Shown: piece by piece, positions 36,915 to 44,859 of the stretch
How the letters are laid out: each line of letters starts with the position of its first letter
Numbering within the stretch: the first letter of the stretch is position 1
Origin: Izhakiella capsodis
Lineage (GTDB): Bacteria; Pseudomonadota; Gammaproteobacteria; Enterobacterales; Enterobacteriaceae
NCBI RefSeq assembly: GCF_900115045.1
Contig: NZ_FOVC01000003.1
Span: 186,001 to 250,000, forward strand
Length of the DNA stretch: 64,000 bases
Direction of reading: 5' to 3'
Notes under the pieces: model-generated
What the model saw: only the letters and a program-made list of their open reading frames with translations
Database searches by the model: none
What the model was told of the DNA's origin: nothing
Position numbers and translations under genes: made by a program

Positions 36915-37529
36915 TTACTGCTTTACAGTAAGATCATTTTTAACGCTTTTGACGCCTTCAATGGCTTTGGCTATCCCTTCGGCGCGCTGTAACTGCGCCT
37001 GACTGTCGACCGTTCCGGAGAGCTGCACGACGCCATTGGTGGTACTTACTTTGATTTTCCTTGATGGAACAATGTCATCAGCTATAAGCTTAGCCTTTAT
37101 TTCACTGGTCGTTGCAGCATCGCCCACATAATCTTTGAACGTTTGCTGAGCGCTATCCTGAACGCGCAGTTTGTCGCTGACAGACCGCACGCCCGTCACG
37201 CCCTTCGCCACCATCACCGTTTTTCCAGCCAGATCCTGTGAAGGAACAATCCCCTCCAGCGTAACCACGCCTTGGTGCGTATTTACAGAAATATCACTGC
37301 TTTTAATTGTGCTGTCGTTAAGTAAGGCCGCTTTAACTTTCGCGGTGATACTGCTGTCGCTCATGTAGCCATCGACTTTTTTCATTGAACTATCGATTTT
37401 CGTCCCGGCATCGCTCAGCGCCGCTTTCGCCTGGCCCGTAAAAGTATCCTCTGAAAATGCGGTACCGCTTAGCAAGGCAGACCCCATCACGATTGCCATC
37501 AGGCTTTTTGTCAGCTTCGTTTTATTCAT
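36915..37529 (-). CDS. osmY: Periplasmic chaperone OsmY
   Basis: Osmotically and stationary-phase induced periplasmic protein (RpoS-dependent in E. coli), 204 residues (E. coli 201). A signal peptide of about 26 residues (MNKTKLTKSLMAIVMGSALL...AFS) is followed by two BON domains (about 55-120 and 135-204) that bind phospholipid or act as an ATP-independent chaperone. Each BON has the G-V-V-x-L-x-G core (QGVVTLEGIV, NGVVQLSGTV). It stands alone between prfC and ytjA; the 284-bp upstream gap presumably holds its promoter, not identified. Confidence 0.96.
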   Translation of the reverse strand: MNKTKLTKSLMAIVMGSALLSGTAFSEDTFTGQAKAALSDAGTKIDSSMKKVDGYMSDSSITAKVKAALLNDSTIKSSDISVNTHQGVVTLEGIVPSQDLAGKTVMVAKGVTGVRSVSDKLRVQDSAQQTFKDYVGDAATTSEIKAKLIADDIVPSRKIKVSTTNGVVQLSGTVDSQAQLQRAEGIAKAIEGVKSVKNDLTVKQ

Positions 37530-37745
37530 CGATCTCTTCCTTCTTACTTAATCCGCCCACAATGTGAGACTTCCAGCTACAAACGGCGTGGCCACCAGGA
37601 AACATGAAGGCATTGATGCCGAATTAATTTGCGTCCTGCGTTAATTAATATAGTGCTTTTGGTGAATATCACCTGTGCAAAGGGAGGATTTGCGTATAAA
37701 AACGATGAAAAGCAGATTTTTTAGGAGGGTTCTGCAAAAATAGCC

Positions 37746-37777
37746 AAAAAAAGCTGGCTCTGAAAATCAGCACCAGC
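37746..37777 (-). terminator. prfC terminator
   Basis: On the minus strand, GCTGG / CCAGC outer stem with inner CTGA / TCAG, followed by seven T, 36 bp after the prfC stop. A smaller hairpin CCTGC / GCAGG lies between it and the stop (37790-37802). Confidence 0.85.
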
Positions 37778-37813
37778 ATGATAGACAAACCTGCACGGCA
37801 GGGTTTTACGCGC

Positions 37814-39403
37814 TTAGTGTTCGCGGGTTTTACGAAAAGTCACGTCAGGAAAACGTTCCTGAGTCAGATTGAGGTTGACCATAGTCGGAGCTATGTAGGT
37901 CAGGTTATCACCGCCATCCAGTGCCAGATTTATTTCATTTTTACGCTGAAATTCATCAAACTTCTTAACATCAACGCTTTCAACCCAGCGCGCGGTAGAC
38001 ACATTGACCGACTCGTAAATCGCCTCAACGTTATATTCACTTTTCAGGCGGGCCACCACGACGTCAAACTGCAGCACGCCAACTGCGCCAACAATCAGAT
38101 CGTTATTGGCTATTGGGCGAAACACCTGAACGGCCCCCTCTTCCGATAGCTGAACCAGACCTTTTAATAGCTGTTTTTGTTTCAGCGGATCACGCAAGCG
38201 AATGCGGCGGAAAAGCTCCGGCGCAAAGTTCGGGATACCAGTGAACTTTATATTTTCGCCTTGGGTAAACGTATCGCCAATCTGGATGGTGCCGTGGTTG
38301 TGCAATCCGATAATATCGCCCGGATACGCTTCTTCAACATGCGCACGATCGCCAGCCATAAAGGTCAGCGCGTCGGCAATCACAACGTCTTTACCGGTTC
38401 GCACTTGGCGCAGCTTCATCCCTTTTTCATACTTGCCAGAAACGACACGCATAAAAGCAACACGATCCCGATGCTTAGGGTCCATATTTGCTTGAATTTT
38501 GAAAACAAAACCACTGAACTTATCATCACAAGCTTCAACGCGACGCGTATCGGTAACCCGAGGCATCGGTGCCGGCGCCCAGCTCACCAAGCCGTCGAGC
38601 ATGTGATCCACGCCAAAGTTGCCAAGAGCCGTACCAAAGAATACCGGTGTCAGCGCGCCAGCCAGAAATGCGTCTTTATCAAATTCATTTGAGGCACCCT
38701 GTACCAGCTCCAGCTCCTCGCGTAGCTGTTTTGCCAGATCTTCACCCACGGCGTCATCAAGTTCAGGATTATTCAGCCCTTTAACAACGCGTTTTTGCTG
38801 GATCGTATGGCCCATACCGGATTGGTAAAGATAGGTTTCATCGTTGTAAAGGTGATAAACCCCTTTAAATAGCTTACCGCAGCCGATTGGCCAGGTTATC
38901 GGCGCACAGGCGATTTTCAGTTCGCTTTCCACTTCATCAAGCAACTCCATCGGATCGCGAATATCACGATCGAGCTTATTCATAAACGTCAGTATGGGCG
39001 TATCACGCAGGCGCGTCACTTCCATCAGCTTACGGGTGCGATCCTCAACCCCTTTTGCCGCATCGATTACCATCAGGCAGCAGTCGACGGCGGTCAGCGT
39101 GCGATAAGTATCCTCCGAGAAGTCTTCATGCCCCGGTGTATCAAGCAAGTTTATCAGCGCTTCACGGTAGGGAAACTGCATGACCGAAGTGGTAATTGAG
39201 ATACCACGCTGCTTTTCCATCTCCATCCAGTCTGACTTGGCATGTTGGCTGGAGCCGCGTCCTTTTACCGTACCTGCGGTCTGAATTGCCTGTCCGAACA
39301 ACAGCACCTTTTCAGTGATGGTGGTTTTACCGGCATCCGGGTGAGAGATAATGGCAAAAGTGCGGCGACGCGCAACCTCTTGCATAAATGGCGCATTAGA
39401 CAT
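37814..39403 (-). CDS. prfC: Peptide chain release factor 3
   Basis: Translational GTPase that recycles RF1/RF2 from the ribosome, 529 residues as in E. coli. G1 ISHPDAGKTTITEK near 19-32, G2 region with RGISITTSVMQF, G3 DTPGHEDFSE near 89, G4 NKLDRD near 143, then EF-G-like domains. In E. coli it directly follows yjjG; here a 192-residue gene of unknown function is inserted between them. Confidence 0.98.
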   Translation of the reverse strand: MSNAPFMQEVARRRTFAIISHPDAGKTTITEKVLLFGQAIQTAGTVKGRGSSQHAKSDWMEMEKQRGISITTSVMQFPYREALINLLDTPGHEDFSEDTYRTLTAVDCCLMVIDAAKGVEDRTRKLMEVTRLRDTPILTFMNKLDRDIRDPMELLDEVESELKIACAPITWPIGCGKLFKGVYHLYNDETYLYQSGMGHTIQQKRVVKGLNNPELDDAVGEDLAKQLREELELVQGASNEFDKDAFLAGALTPVFFGTALGNFGVDHMLDGLVSWAPAPMPRVTDTRRVEACDDKFSGFVFKIQANMDPKHRDRVAFMRVVSGKYEKGMKLRQVRTGKDVVIADALTFMAGDRAHVEEAYPGDIIGLHNHGTIQIGDTFTQGENIKFTGIPNFAPELFRRIRLRDPLKQKQLLKGLVQLSEEGAVQVFRPIANNDLIVGAVGVLQFDVVVARLKSEYNVEAIYESVNVSTARWVESVDVKKFDEFQRKNEINLALDGGDNLTYIAPTMVNLNLTQERFPDVTFRKTREH

Positions 39404-39540
39404 ATCGATTTGATTCGCTCAGTCAGGCCGCATCGCCAGTTCAGGGCCAGCGTACAGCACATCGTTAATAACAATGGTCTGCATTTTCGCCGATTGGCCG
39501 ATGAGAAACAATCACTGTAAGGAGATTGTCAAACGGAGGA

Positions 39541-40119
39541 TCAATGCCGCCCCGACCAAACCAGGGCGATACCGCTGACATCTCTCTGCTGAAGGGTGAA
39601 CACCAGTTCCATACCATGATAATGATAAGTGCGACGCTGGACGTCGTTATAGCGCTCATGAACCCCTGCACCATAGGCTTGCAATAGCGCCTGCTCGGAA
39701 GAGCCTATGTGGATCCCTCGAGCAGTCATAAGCTCAGGGGAGAGCAATGTAATCTGCGCAATGCGATAGCTGTCGATACTCCGCTGCTGCTTATCCCAAT
39801 CAAGATTGGAGGTGTAGAGGGTGAAGTCTTCGTAACGATGGCGATAAAACTTATACTCACTGTTTTCCGGCGAGGCGCCGACGTAATGGCTGCTATACAT
39901 GGTTCCCAGACGAACGGCGAGCTGCGCATTCCACGGCTCCATCAGCGCCACGGGAAGCTGGTTGATCGTCACCAAAAAATCCTGTTTGTGTAACTGCAAC
40001 GATCTGTCAATTTGGTTGACGAAGGTATCATGTCCCGTGGATACAGCGGCCTCAGCCGCTTCTACTGGCTGGCAAGTCAAGCCTGCAGCCATCATGACTG
40101 CAATCATCACTTTTAGCAT
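39541..40119 (-). CDS. Secreted protein of unknown function
   Basis: 192 residues from the ATG at 40119 (GGAA nine bases before). A typical signal peptide, MLKVMIAVMMAAGL...VEA, is cut before AEAAV; a cysteine at 16 does not sit in a proper lipobox. An 80-codon upstream extension is open but carries no signal sequence and is rejected. The mature part has no motif I recognise; the segment TARGIHIGSSEQALLQAYG resembles the short 'G-I-x-x-G-x-S-x-x-x-x-x-x-x-Y-G' element of several periplasmic proteins of unknown role. It lies between yjjG and prfC, on the same strand, where E. coli has nothing. Confidence 0.7.
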   Translation of the reverse strand: MLKVMIAVMMAAGLTCQPVEAAEAAVSTGHDTFVNQIDRSLQLHKQDFLVTINQLPVALMEPWNAQLAVRLGTMYSSHYVGASPENSEYKFYRHRYEDFTLYTSNLDWDKQQRSIDSYRIAQITLLSPELMTARGIHIGSSEQALLQAYGAGVHERYNDVQRRTYHYHGMELVFTLQQRDVSGIALVWSGRH

Positions 40120-40540
40120 TACGATGCTTCCGCTAGCACTCAACGACAGGTGCCGCCGACTCAGCTGCAACAGTAAAGATGTAGAGTGGTCAGCAGTTAC
40201 CTGGTGTATTGAGTTTCCGATTAAAGAGCAACAGCCTTTCGATAAATCGACGTTGTTCAGATATAGTCCCGGCATATCAGTCAGGTGATCGTCTTCCTGC
40301 ACAGCAGACATCGCTCCCGACTGAGGCATCACGCTCAAAGGGCTGTCGCGTTGAGACAAACGGCGTTTACCTGCGCGACATTCGTCCCGGCCCCTTGTGG
40401 ATGACAGCTTTGGAAGTGTGGCCCGAAAGGCCGTTAAAATGCCACCCTTTTTACGTTTCCATAATAACCCGCCCGGCGGTTCATAATTTGCATCTTTTGT
40501 ACAAACTCATTGATGATTTCAAAGATGAATACCGGACTGA
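40120..40540 (-). other. Intergenic region between yjjG and the unknown secreted gene
   Basis: 421 bp. It contains GGCC / GGCC around CGAAA near 40420-40432 and a near-palindrome AACCCGCCCGGCGGTT near 40468, neither followed by a clean T tract. No convincing gene or promoter was found. Confidence 0.35.
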
Positions 40541-41239
40541 TTATTGACCCTCTACGCCGTCCGGCAGAAGGCGATCCTGTAGCTCCGCGAGCGATGAAAC
40601 CTGCCAATCAGGCTTAATCGTTTCCGGCTGCGCACGGCCATCAGCGTTCAGCCAACAGGTGGTAAAACCGGCATTAATGCCACCGAGAATATCGGAGTCA
40701 GGGTTATCGCCCACCATCATCACCCGCTGGCGGGATGGATTGCCCATCAGCGTGAGAGCATGCTCAAAGATGGCCGGCTGGGGCTTTGCCACACCAATCT
40801 GCTCGGAGATGACAACAAATTCGAAGTGATCCATAAAACCCGTGCGCGCCAACCTCACCTTCTGTAACGCGCTGAATCCATTAGTTATAATTCCCATTTT
40901 TACGTTATCTTTTAGCGCATTGAGCAGACTGGCGGCTCCCGGCAGAGGCAAACAGATATCCGCCATGGCTTCCAGAAAACCGCCATTTAATTCCTGAGGC
41001 TCTACCCTGAGTTTTTCCGCCCAGCCGACGAAACGCCGGTGCTGCAATTGCAGGGCGGTAATGGCACCATTCTGATACGCGATCCAAAGCGGTTTGTTCA
41101 CCGCCTGATAAGCGGTGTAATCATCATGAGTAAAATCGACATCATAACGCCTGAACATCTGCTGAAGCCCGGCATAGGCATCAAAATGAAACAGCGTGTC
41201 GTCGGCATCGAAAAGGATCCAGTCCCAGTCTGTCAGCAT
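40541..41239 (-). CDS. yjjG: HAD pyrimidine 5'-nucleotidase YjjG
   Basis: dUMP/dTMP phosphatase of the HAD family that protects against non-canonical pyrimidines. 232 residues (E. coli 225). The nucleophile loop is ILFDADDTLFHFD (7-19), the motif II threonine is in IITNGFSALQ near 117, and motif IV is VGDNPDSDILGG near 178. Downstream of rimI on the same strand by 31 bp, matching the holD-rimI-yjjG order of E. coli. A 7-residue longer C-terminus is the only difference. Confidence 0.95.
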   Translation of the reverse strand: MLTDWDWILFDADDTLFHFDAYAGLQQMFRRYDVDFTHDDYTAYQAVNKPLWIAYQNGAITALQLQHRRFVGWAEKLRVEPQELNGGFLEAMADICLPLPGAASLLNALKDNVKMGIITNGFSALQKVRLARTGFMDHFEFVVISEQIGVAKPQPAIFEHALTLMGNPSRQRVMMVGDNPDSDILGGINAGFTTCWLNADGRAQPETIKPDWQVSSLAELQDRLLPDGVEGQ

Positions 41240-41270
41240 GACTTTTATCCTGTCATTAAAAAAAAAGAGG

Positions 41271-41711
41271 TTATAACGTCAGCGCCATCACGATGGCATC
41301 TTCGCGCCCCGTCGCCGTAGGGTAATAATGGCGTCGTAATGACACTTCATTGAACCCTAGCTGCTGATACAACGCCAACGCGGGCTGATTAGAGGCCCGA
41401 ACCTCCAGCCAGAGCGTCATAACATTTTGCTGTTGAAGCTCGCCAAGCAGATAGCTTAGCAGCTGGCGCCCTAAGCCCCGACGCTGATAATCGGGATCGA
41501 CGGCAAGATTAAAAAGCGTGGCTTCATCAAGCACCACCTGGGTAATGGCGAATGCCGCCATAACACCATCACTTTCGAGACGCAAATTATGGAACCGCTC
41601 GCCCTGATTGGCATTCAATGTTTGTGCGCTCCAGGGAAAAGCGTGGCTTCGCCGTTCGATTTCAAGCGCCCGTTGAAGATCAGCGGTTGTCAGTAAAGAA
41701 ATGTTGTTCAT
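41271..41711 (-). CDS. rimI: Ribosomal-protein-S18-alanine N-acetyltransferase
   Basis: GNAT enzyme acetylating the N-terminal alanine of S18, 146 residues (E. coli 148). The acetyl-CoA loop is YQRRGLGRQLL (Q/R-x-x-G-x-G/A), with AFAITQVVLDEATLFNLAVDPDY before it and ALALYQQLGFNEVSLRRHYY after. Starts at MNNISLLTT; a 35-codon longer frame lies inside holD. Overlaps the end of holD by 32 bp and precedes yjjG. Confidence 0.96.
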   Translation of the reverse strand: MNNISLLTTADLQRALEIERRSHAFPWSAQTLNANQGERFHNLRLESDGVMAAFAITQVVLDEATLFNLAVDPDYQRRGLGRQLLSYLLGELQQQNVMTLWLEVRASNQPALALYQQLGFNEVSLRRHYYPTATGREDAIVMALTL

Positions 41712-42090
41712 ATTTGCATATTTGCTGCCAGAGCGCCCGTTTGGCATTGGCATCGTAATAGAGTGTCTCCAGCGCCTGGCTGGCCAGCGTAATCCCCTGC
41801 GAATTGGCAATGTCAACGCCCAGATACCACCGAGGGCAAGAGAGAGTAGTGCTAACCATCGCCAGCTGATCGGGTGTCAGCGTAAATACGTGCTCCGGAG
41901 TCAGCATTAGCGCTTTAAGCACATCGGCTATCAAAGGCTCATCCGCCGCAGGAGGCACATCCGTCACAATTAGCAATTGCGTTGAAGGCGGAACTACCAC
42001 GGCAATCTCCCCCCGCAGTACCTGAGGGCGGCGAAGGCGATACTGGGTTATCCCCATTTGTTCTAATAACCAGTCGCGTCTGGACGACAT
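41680..42090 (-). CDS. holD: DNA polymerase III subunit psi
   Basis: Psi subunit of the clamp loader, bridging tau/gamma to chi and SSB. 136 residues (E. coli 137) from MSSRRDWLLEQMGITQYRLRRP, the conserved N-terminus that binds the clamp loader. AGGAGG sits six bases before the ATG. First gene of holD-rimI-yjjG, divergent from rsmC. Confidence 0.95.
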   Translation of the reverse strand: MSSRRDWLLEQMGITQYRLRRPQVLRGEIAVVVPPSTQLLIVTDVPPAADEPLIADVLKALMLTPEHVFTLTPDQLAMVSTTLSCPRWYLGVDIANSQGITLASQALETLYYDANAKRALWQQICKYEQHFFTDNR

Positions 42091-42196
42091 AACGCCTCCT
42101 GTCCGGCAGTTCAAATGCCAGGCTATGCTAGCAAACCCATCGAATCTGTGCCAACAAACCACTATAATCGCCGTTCTGATTACACAGGAGTCATTG

Positions 42197-43225
42197 ATGT
42201 CAGCTTATACACCGGCCAGCGAAGTTATCCTGCGCCACAGTGATGAATTCACCGAACGCCGCGTACTTTTTGCCGGCGACTTGCAAGATAGCCTGCCCGG
42301 CGAGCTGAATACAGCGCTGAGCAAGGCATACAGTCAACAATATCATCACTGGCAGGCGCTGAACCGTCTGATGGGCGAACGTGCGCACTACGGCCTGACA
42401 GCCGATGCCCAGACAACCGCAGACTGCGATACCCTCGTTTATTACTGGCCGAAGAATAAGCCAGAAGCCAGCTATCAGCTGCAAAACCTGTTGTCACTAC
42501 TACCTGCAGGCAGCGATGTTTTCATTGTTGGCGAGAATCGCAGCGGCGTGCGCAGCGCCGAACACATGTTTTCAGACTTTGGTAGCCTCAGCAAAATTGA
42601 CAGCGCGCGTCGCTGCGGGCTTTATCACGGCAGACTGGAAACTCAGGCGACCTTTGACGCTGACGCCTGGTGGAATTGCTACATGCTGAACGGGTTGACA
42701 ATCAAAACCTTGCCAGGTGTGTTCAGTCGCGACGGGCTGGACGCAGGCAGCGCGTTGCTGCTTTCAACGCTGCAACCGCACACGAAAGGGAAGGTACTGG
42801 ATGTCGGCTGCGGCGCAGGCGTTTTGTCTGCCGTACTGGCCAGCCATTCGCCTAAAGTTCGCTTATGGCTGTGCGATGCCAGCGCAACCGCAATCAGCGC
42901 CAGCCAGGCCACGCTGGCGGCCAACAACTTTGACGGCGAGGTTTTTGCCAGCAATGTGTTCAGCGAGGTAACTGCCCGCTTTGATCTCATTTTATCGAAC
43001 CCGCCGTTCCATGAGGGCACTCAAACCAGTCTGGATGCCGCACAAGCGCTGATTCGCGGATCGGTAAAGCATTTAAACAGCGGCGGCGAGCTGCGTATAG
43101 TGGCTAACGCTTTTTTGCCCTATGCGCAGATCCTGGATGAAGTATTTGGCCAACATCAGGTATTGGCACAAACCGGGCGTTTCAAAGTCTATAGCGCCAT
43201 CTATGGACATACAGCCCGACGTTAG
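42197..43225 (+). CDS. rsmC: 16S rRNA (guanine(1207)-N(2))-methyltransferase
   Basis: SAM-dependent methyltransferase of G1207 in 16S rRNA, 342 residues (E. coli 343). Two tandem Rossmann domains: the degenerate N-terminal one and the C-terminal catalytic one with VLDVGCGAGVLSAV near 200 and the NPPF motif in LSNPPFHEGTQTSLDAAQ near 267. The ATG at 42197 is preceded by CAGGAG. Divergent from holD and upstream of the tRNA-Leu cluster. Confidence 0.97.
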   Translation: MSAYTPASEVILRHSDEFTERRVLFAGDLQDSLPGELNTALSKAYSQQYHHWQALNRLMGERAHYGLTADAQTTADCDTLVYYWPKNKPEASYQLQNLLSLLPAGSDVFIVGENRSGVRSAEHMFSDFGSLSKIDSARRCGLYHGRLETQATFDADAWWNCYMLNGLTIKTLPGVFSRDGLDAGSALLLSTLQPHTKGKVLDVGCGAGVLSAVLASHSPKVRLWLCDASATAISASQATLAANNFDGEVFASNVFSEVTARFDLILSNPPFHEGTQTSLDAAQALIRGSVKHLNSGGELRIVANAFLPYAQILDEVFGQHQVLAQTGRFKVYSAIYGHTARR

Positions 43226-43312
43226 TTAATCAGTTAGCGATGTCGATGTAATCCTTAGCGGCGGTGGTAGCGTGGTTTTTACAGTAATCTCATCAGCATA
43301 TTGAAATAATCA

Positions 43313-43340
43313 TTGACGCGACCTGTAAAAACACTAGAAT
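43313..43340 (+). promoter_or_regulatory. tRNA-Leu cluster promoter
   Basis: TTGACG at 43313-43318, 16-nt spacer, TAGAAT at 43335-43340, followed by a GC-rich discriminator (TCGCCCCCG), the mark of a stringently controlled stable-RNA promoter. It lies 40 bp before the first tRNA-Leu. Confidence 0.8.
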
Positions 43341-43379
43341 TCGCCCCCGTGGTTGCAATACTAAGAGTATTGCGGGTAA

Positions 43380-43466
43380 GCGAAGGTGGCGGAATTGGTA
43401 GACGCGCTAGCTTCAGGTGTTAGTGTCCTTACGGACGTGGGGGTTCAAGTCCCCCCCCTCGCACCA
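43380..43466 (+). tRNA. tRNA-Leu (CAG), copy 1
   Basis: 87-nt gene ending in encoded CCA. Acceptor GCGAAGG pairs with CCTCGC; the anticodon loop reads CTTCAGGTG with CAG at the anticodon, and the long class II variable arm GTCC / GGAC is present. Same arrangement as E. coli leuQPV, next to rsmC. Confidence 0.97.
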
Positions 43467-43498
43467 TGCGACGGAGAAATAGAAAAACATAATACAGT

Positions 43499-43585
43499 GC
43501 GAAGGTGGCGGAATTGGTAGACGCGCTAGCTTCAGGTGTTAGTGTCTTTACGGACGTGGGGGTTCAAGTCCCCCCCCTCGCACCA
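43499..43585 (+). tRNA. tRNA-Leu (CAG), copy 2
   Basis: Identical to copy 1 except for one C-to-T change in the variable arm (GTCT instead of GTCC), which turns a C-G pair into a U-G wobble. Spacer to copy 1 is 32 nt. Confidence 0.97.
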
Positions 43586-43617
43586 TGCGACGGTTCAATC
43601 TTTCAACATAATACAGT

Positions 43618-43704
43618 GCGAAGGTGGCGGAATTGGTAGACGCGCTAGCTTCAGGTGTTAGTGTCCTTACGGACGTGGGGGTTCAAGTCCCCCCCCTCGC
43701 ACCA
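43618..43704 (+). tRNA. tRNA-Leu (CAG), copy 3
   Basis: Same sequence as copy 1, with CCA encoded; spacer from copy 2 is again 32 nt, with similar sequence in both spacers, pointing to tandem duplication of the repeat unit. No strong terminator was seen after it. Confidence 0.97.
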
Positions 43705-43781
43705 CGTCTTGTTTGTTTTAAATCAGATATCGTCGTTCTCTCAACCGCAGTCCACTCATCGCGATTATGCTACCTGTACGC

Positions 43782-44018
43782 TCACTGCGAGGAAGCATGG
43801 AGCGTAACCGCCAATAATCCCGCACCCAACGCCATGCATGAAGGCAGCAGAATATAATGGCGCAGGCGTGAATGGAAAAGCATCGCTACCGTCATCAGTA
43901 AACCCAGTGCGATCAGTAGTCGCCAGGTTTCAGAAGAAAGCTTCATTGAGGCAAGTAAAGGCATCACTAACAGCGCTACGACTGCACCCCAACCACTTTC
44001 AAGCGTTTTAGCCAGCAT
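43782..44018 (-). CDS. DUF1435 small membrane protein (YjjZ-like)
   Basis: 78 residues from MLAKTLESGWG (GGGGGA five bases before the ATG; a start seven codons earlier is possible). Three hydrophobic segments: VVALLVMPLLASM, LLIALGLLMTVAMLF and ILLPSCMALGAGLLAVTL, separated by KLSSETWR and HSRLRHY. These features match the DUF1435/YjjZ family of Enterobacterales, which I recall from E. coli. A near-consensus Fur box lies about 53 bp upstream, so iron-repressed expression is likely. The function is unknown. Confidence 0.75.
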   Translation of the reverse strand: MLAKTLESGWGAVVALLVMPLLASMKLSSETWRLLIALGLLMTVAMLFHSRLRHYILLPSCMALGAGLLAVTLHASSQ

Positions 44019-44070
44019 CGTTTCCCCCATCCCGTCCATTGACAGCCGATGACTACCATGCAGATTTAAT

Positions 44071-44089
44071 GATAATGATTATCATAATC
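44071..44089 (-). promoter_or_regulatory. Fur box
   Basis: GATAATGATTATCATAATC matches the 19-bp Fur consensus (GATAATGATAATCATTATC) in 17 positions. It lies 53 bp upstream of the DUF1435 gene start and 260 bp upstream of the YbaK-like gene, so the former is the likely target. Confidence 0.85.
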
Positions 44090-44348
44090 ATATACTAGCT
44101 TTTATTAATTGTGCAAAATAGGGACAAATTTATCGCCATCAAATTAACCTGACATGGAGGGGATAAAATCATTGGGCGCGCTATTCGATATTCTCAATAA
44201 CGATCTGGCTGAACTTTCCGGTAGATTTTTTTATTTATCCGATTAGGCTGAATCCGTTGGTATTCTAAAACGCTCAGGATAGACAGACTGATTTACACAT
44301 TGCTGACAGTATGGCAAATTCATTGGCTTTTCCGTAGAGAGCCACCCC

Positions 44349-44813
44349 ATGAGCCTGGAGTCCGTGCGCGATTACTTCGCCGAACACGCCCCCGATATGA
44401 CCATCATTGAACTCAACGAAAGCACCGCCACCGTAGAGATGGCAGCCCGTGCTCACGGCGTTTCACCAGGCCAGATAGCTAAAACACTGTCGTTAATGGT
44501 GAAGAATAAGGTGATACTGATTGTTACCCGGGGCGACACGCGTCTTGATAATCAAAAGTTGAAGGAGGTGCTAGGTGCTAAAGCCCGGATGCTAAGCGTT
44601 GACGAGGTGGTCAACTGGACCGGCCACCCGGTTGGTGGCGTTTGCCCCTTCGGGTTAGAGAACCCATTGAGCATCCTGTGCGACCTTTCATTAAAAACCT
44701 ATGATGAGGTGCTGCCGGCCGCTGGCTCAATCAATAGCGCAGTACGTATCAGCCCACAGCGTATGGCTGAGCTAACCAACGCTCGTTGGGTCGATGTCTG
44801 CCAGCCGTTATAA
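44349..44813 (+). CDS. YbaK/EbsC-family aminoacyl-tRNA deacylase
   Basis: 154-residue freestanding domain of the YbaK/ProX/YeaK group, which hydrolyses mischarged aminoacyl-tRNAs. Seen: the conserved lysine in SPGQIAKTLSLMV (near 42-50), ILIVTRGDTRLDNQKLKEVLGAK, and the VGGVCPFGLENPL loop near 100. The specificity cannot be told from sequence alone. It is not one of the E. coli neighbours of the leu tRNA cluster. Convergent with the downstream MFS gene across an AACCGG repeat. Confidence 0.85.
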   Translation: MSLESVRDYFAEHAPDMTIIELNESTATVEMAARAHGVSPGQIAKTLSLMVKNKVILIVTRGDTRLDNQKLKEVLGAKARMLSVDEVVNWTGHPVGGVCPFGLENPLSILCDLSLKTYDEVLPAAGSINSAVRISPQRMAELTNARWVDVCQPL

Positions 44814-44830
44814 ACCCCGCTCCCGATCGC

Positions 44831-44854
44831 AACCGGAACCGGAACCGGAACCGG
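44831..44854. repeat. (AACCGG)4 tandem repeat
   Basis: Four perfect copies of the hexamer AACCGG, just past the YbaK-like stop and 6 bp before the MFS stop. The unit is half of a palindrome on the other strand (CCGGTT). May vary in copy number. Confidence 0.85.
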
Positions 44855-44859
44855 TCATC

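Noticed and set aside
43624..43857. 77-codon frame over tRNA-Leu copy 3
   Set aside because: It reads through the tRNA gene itself; a common false call.
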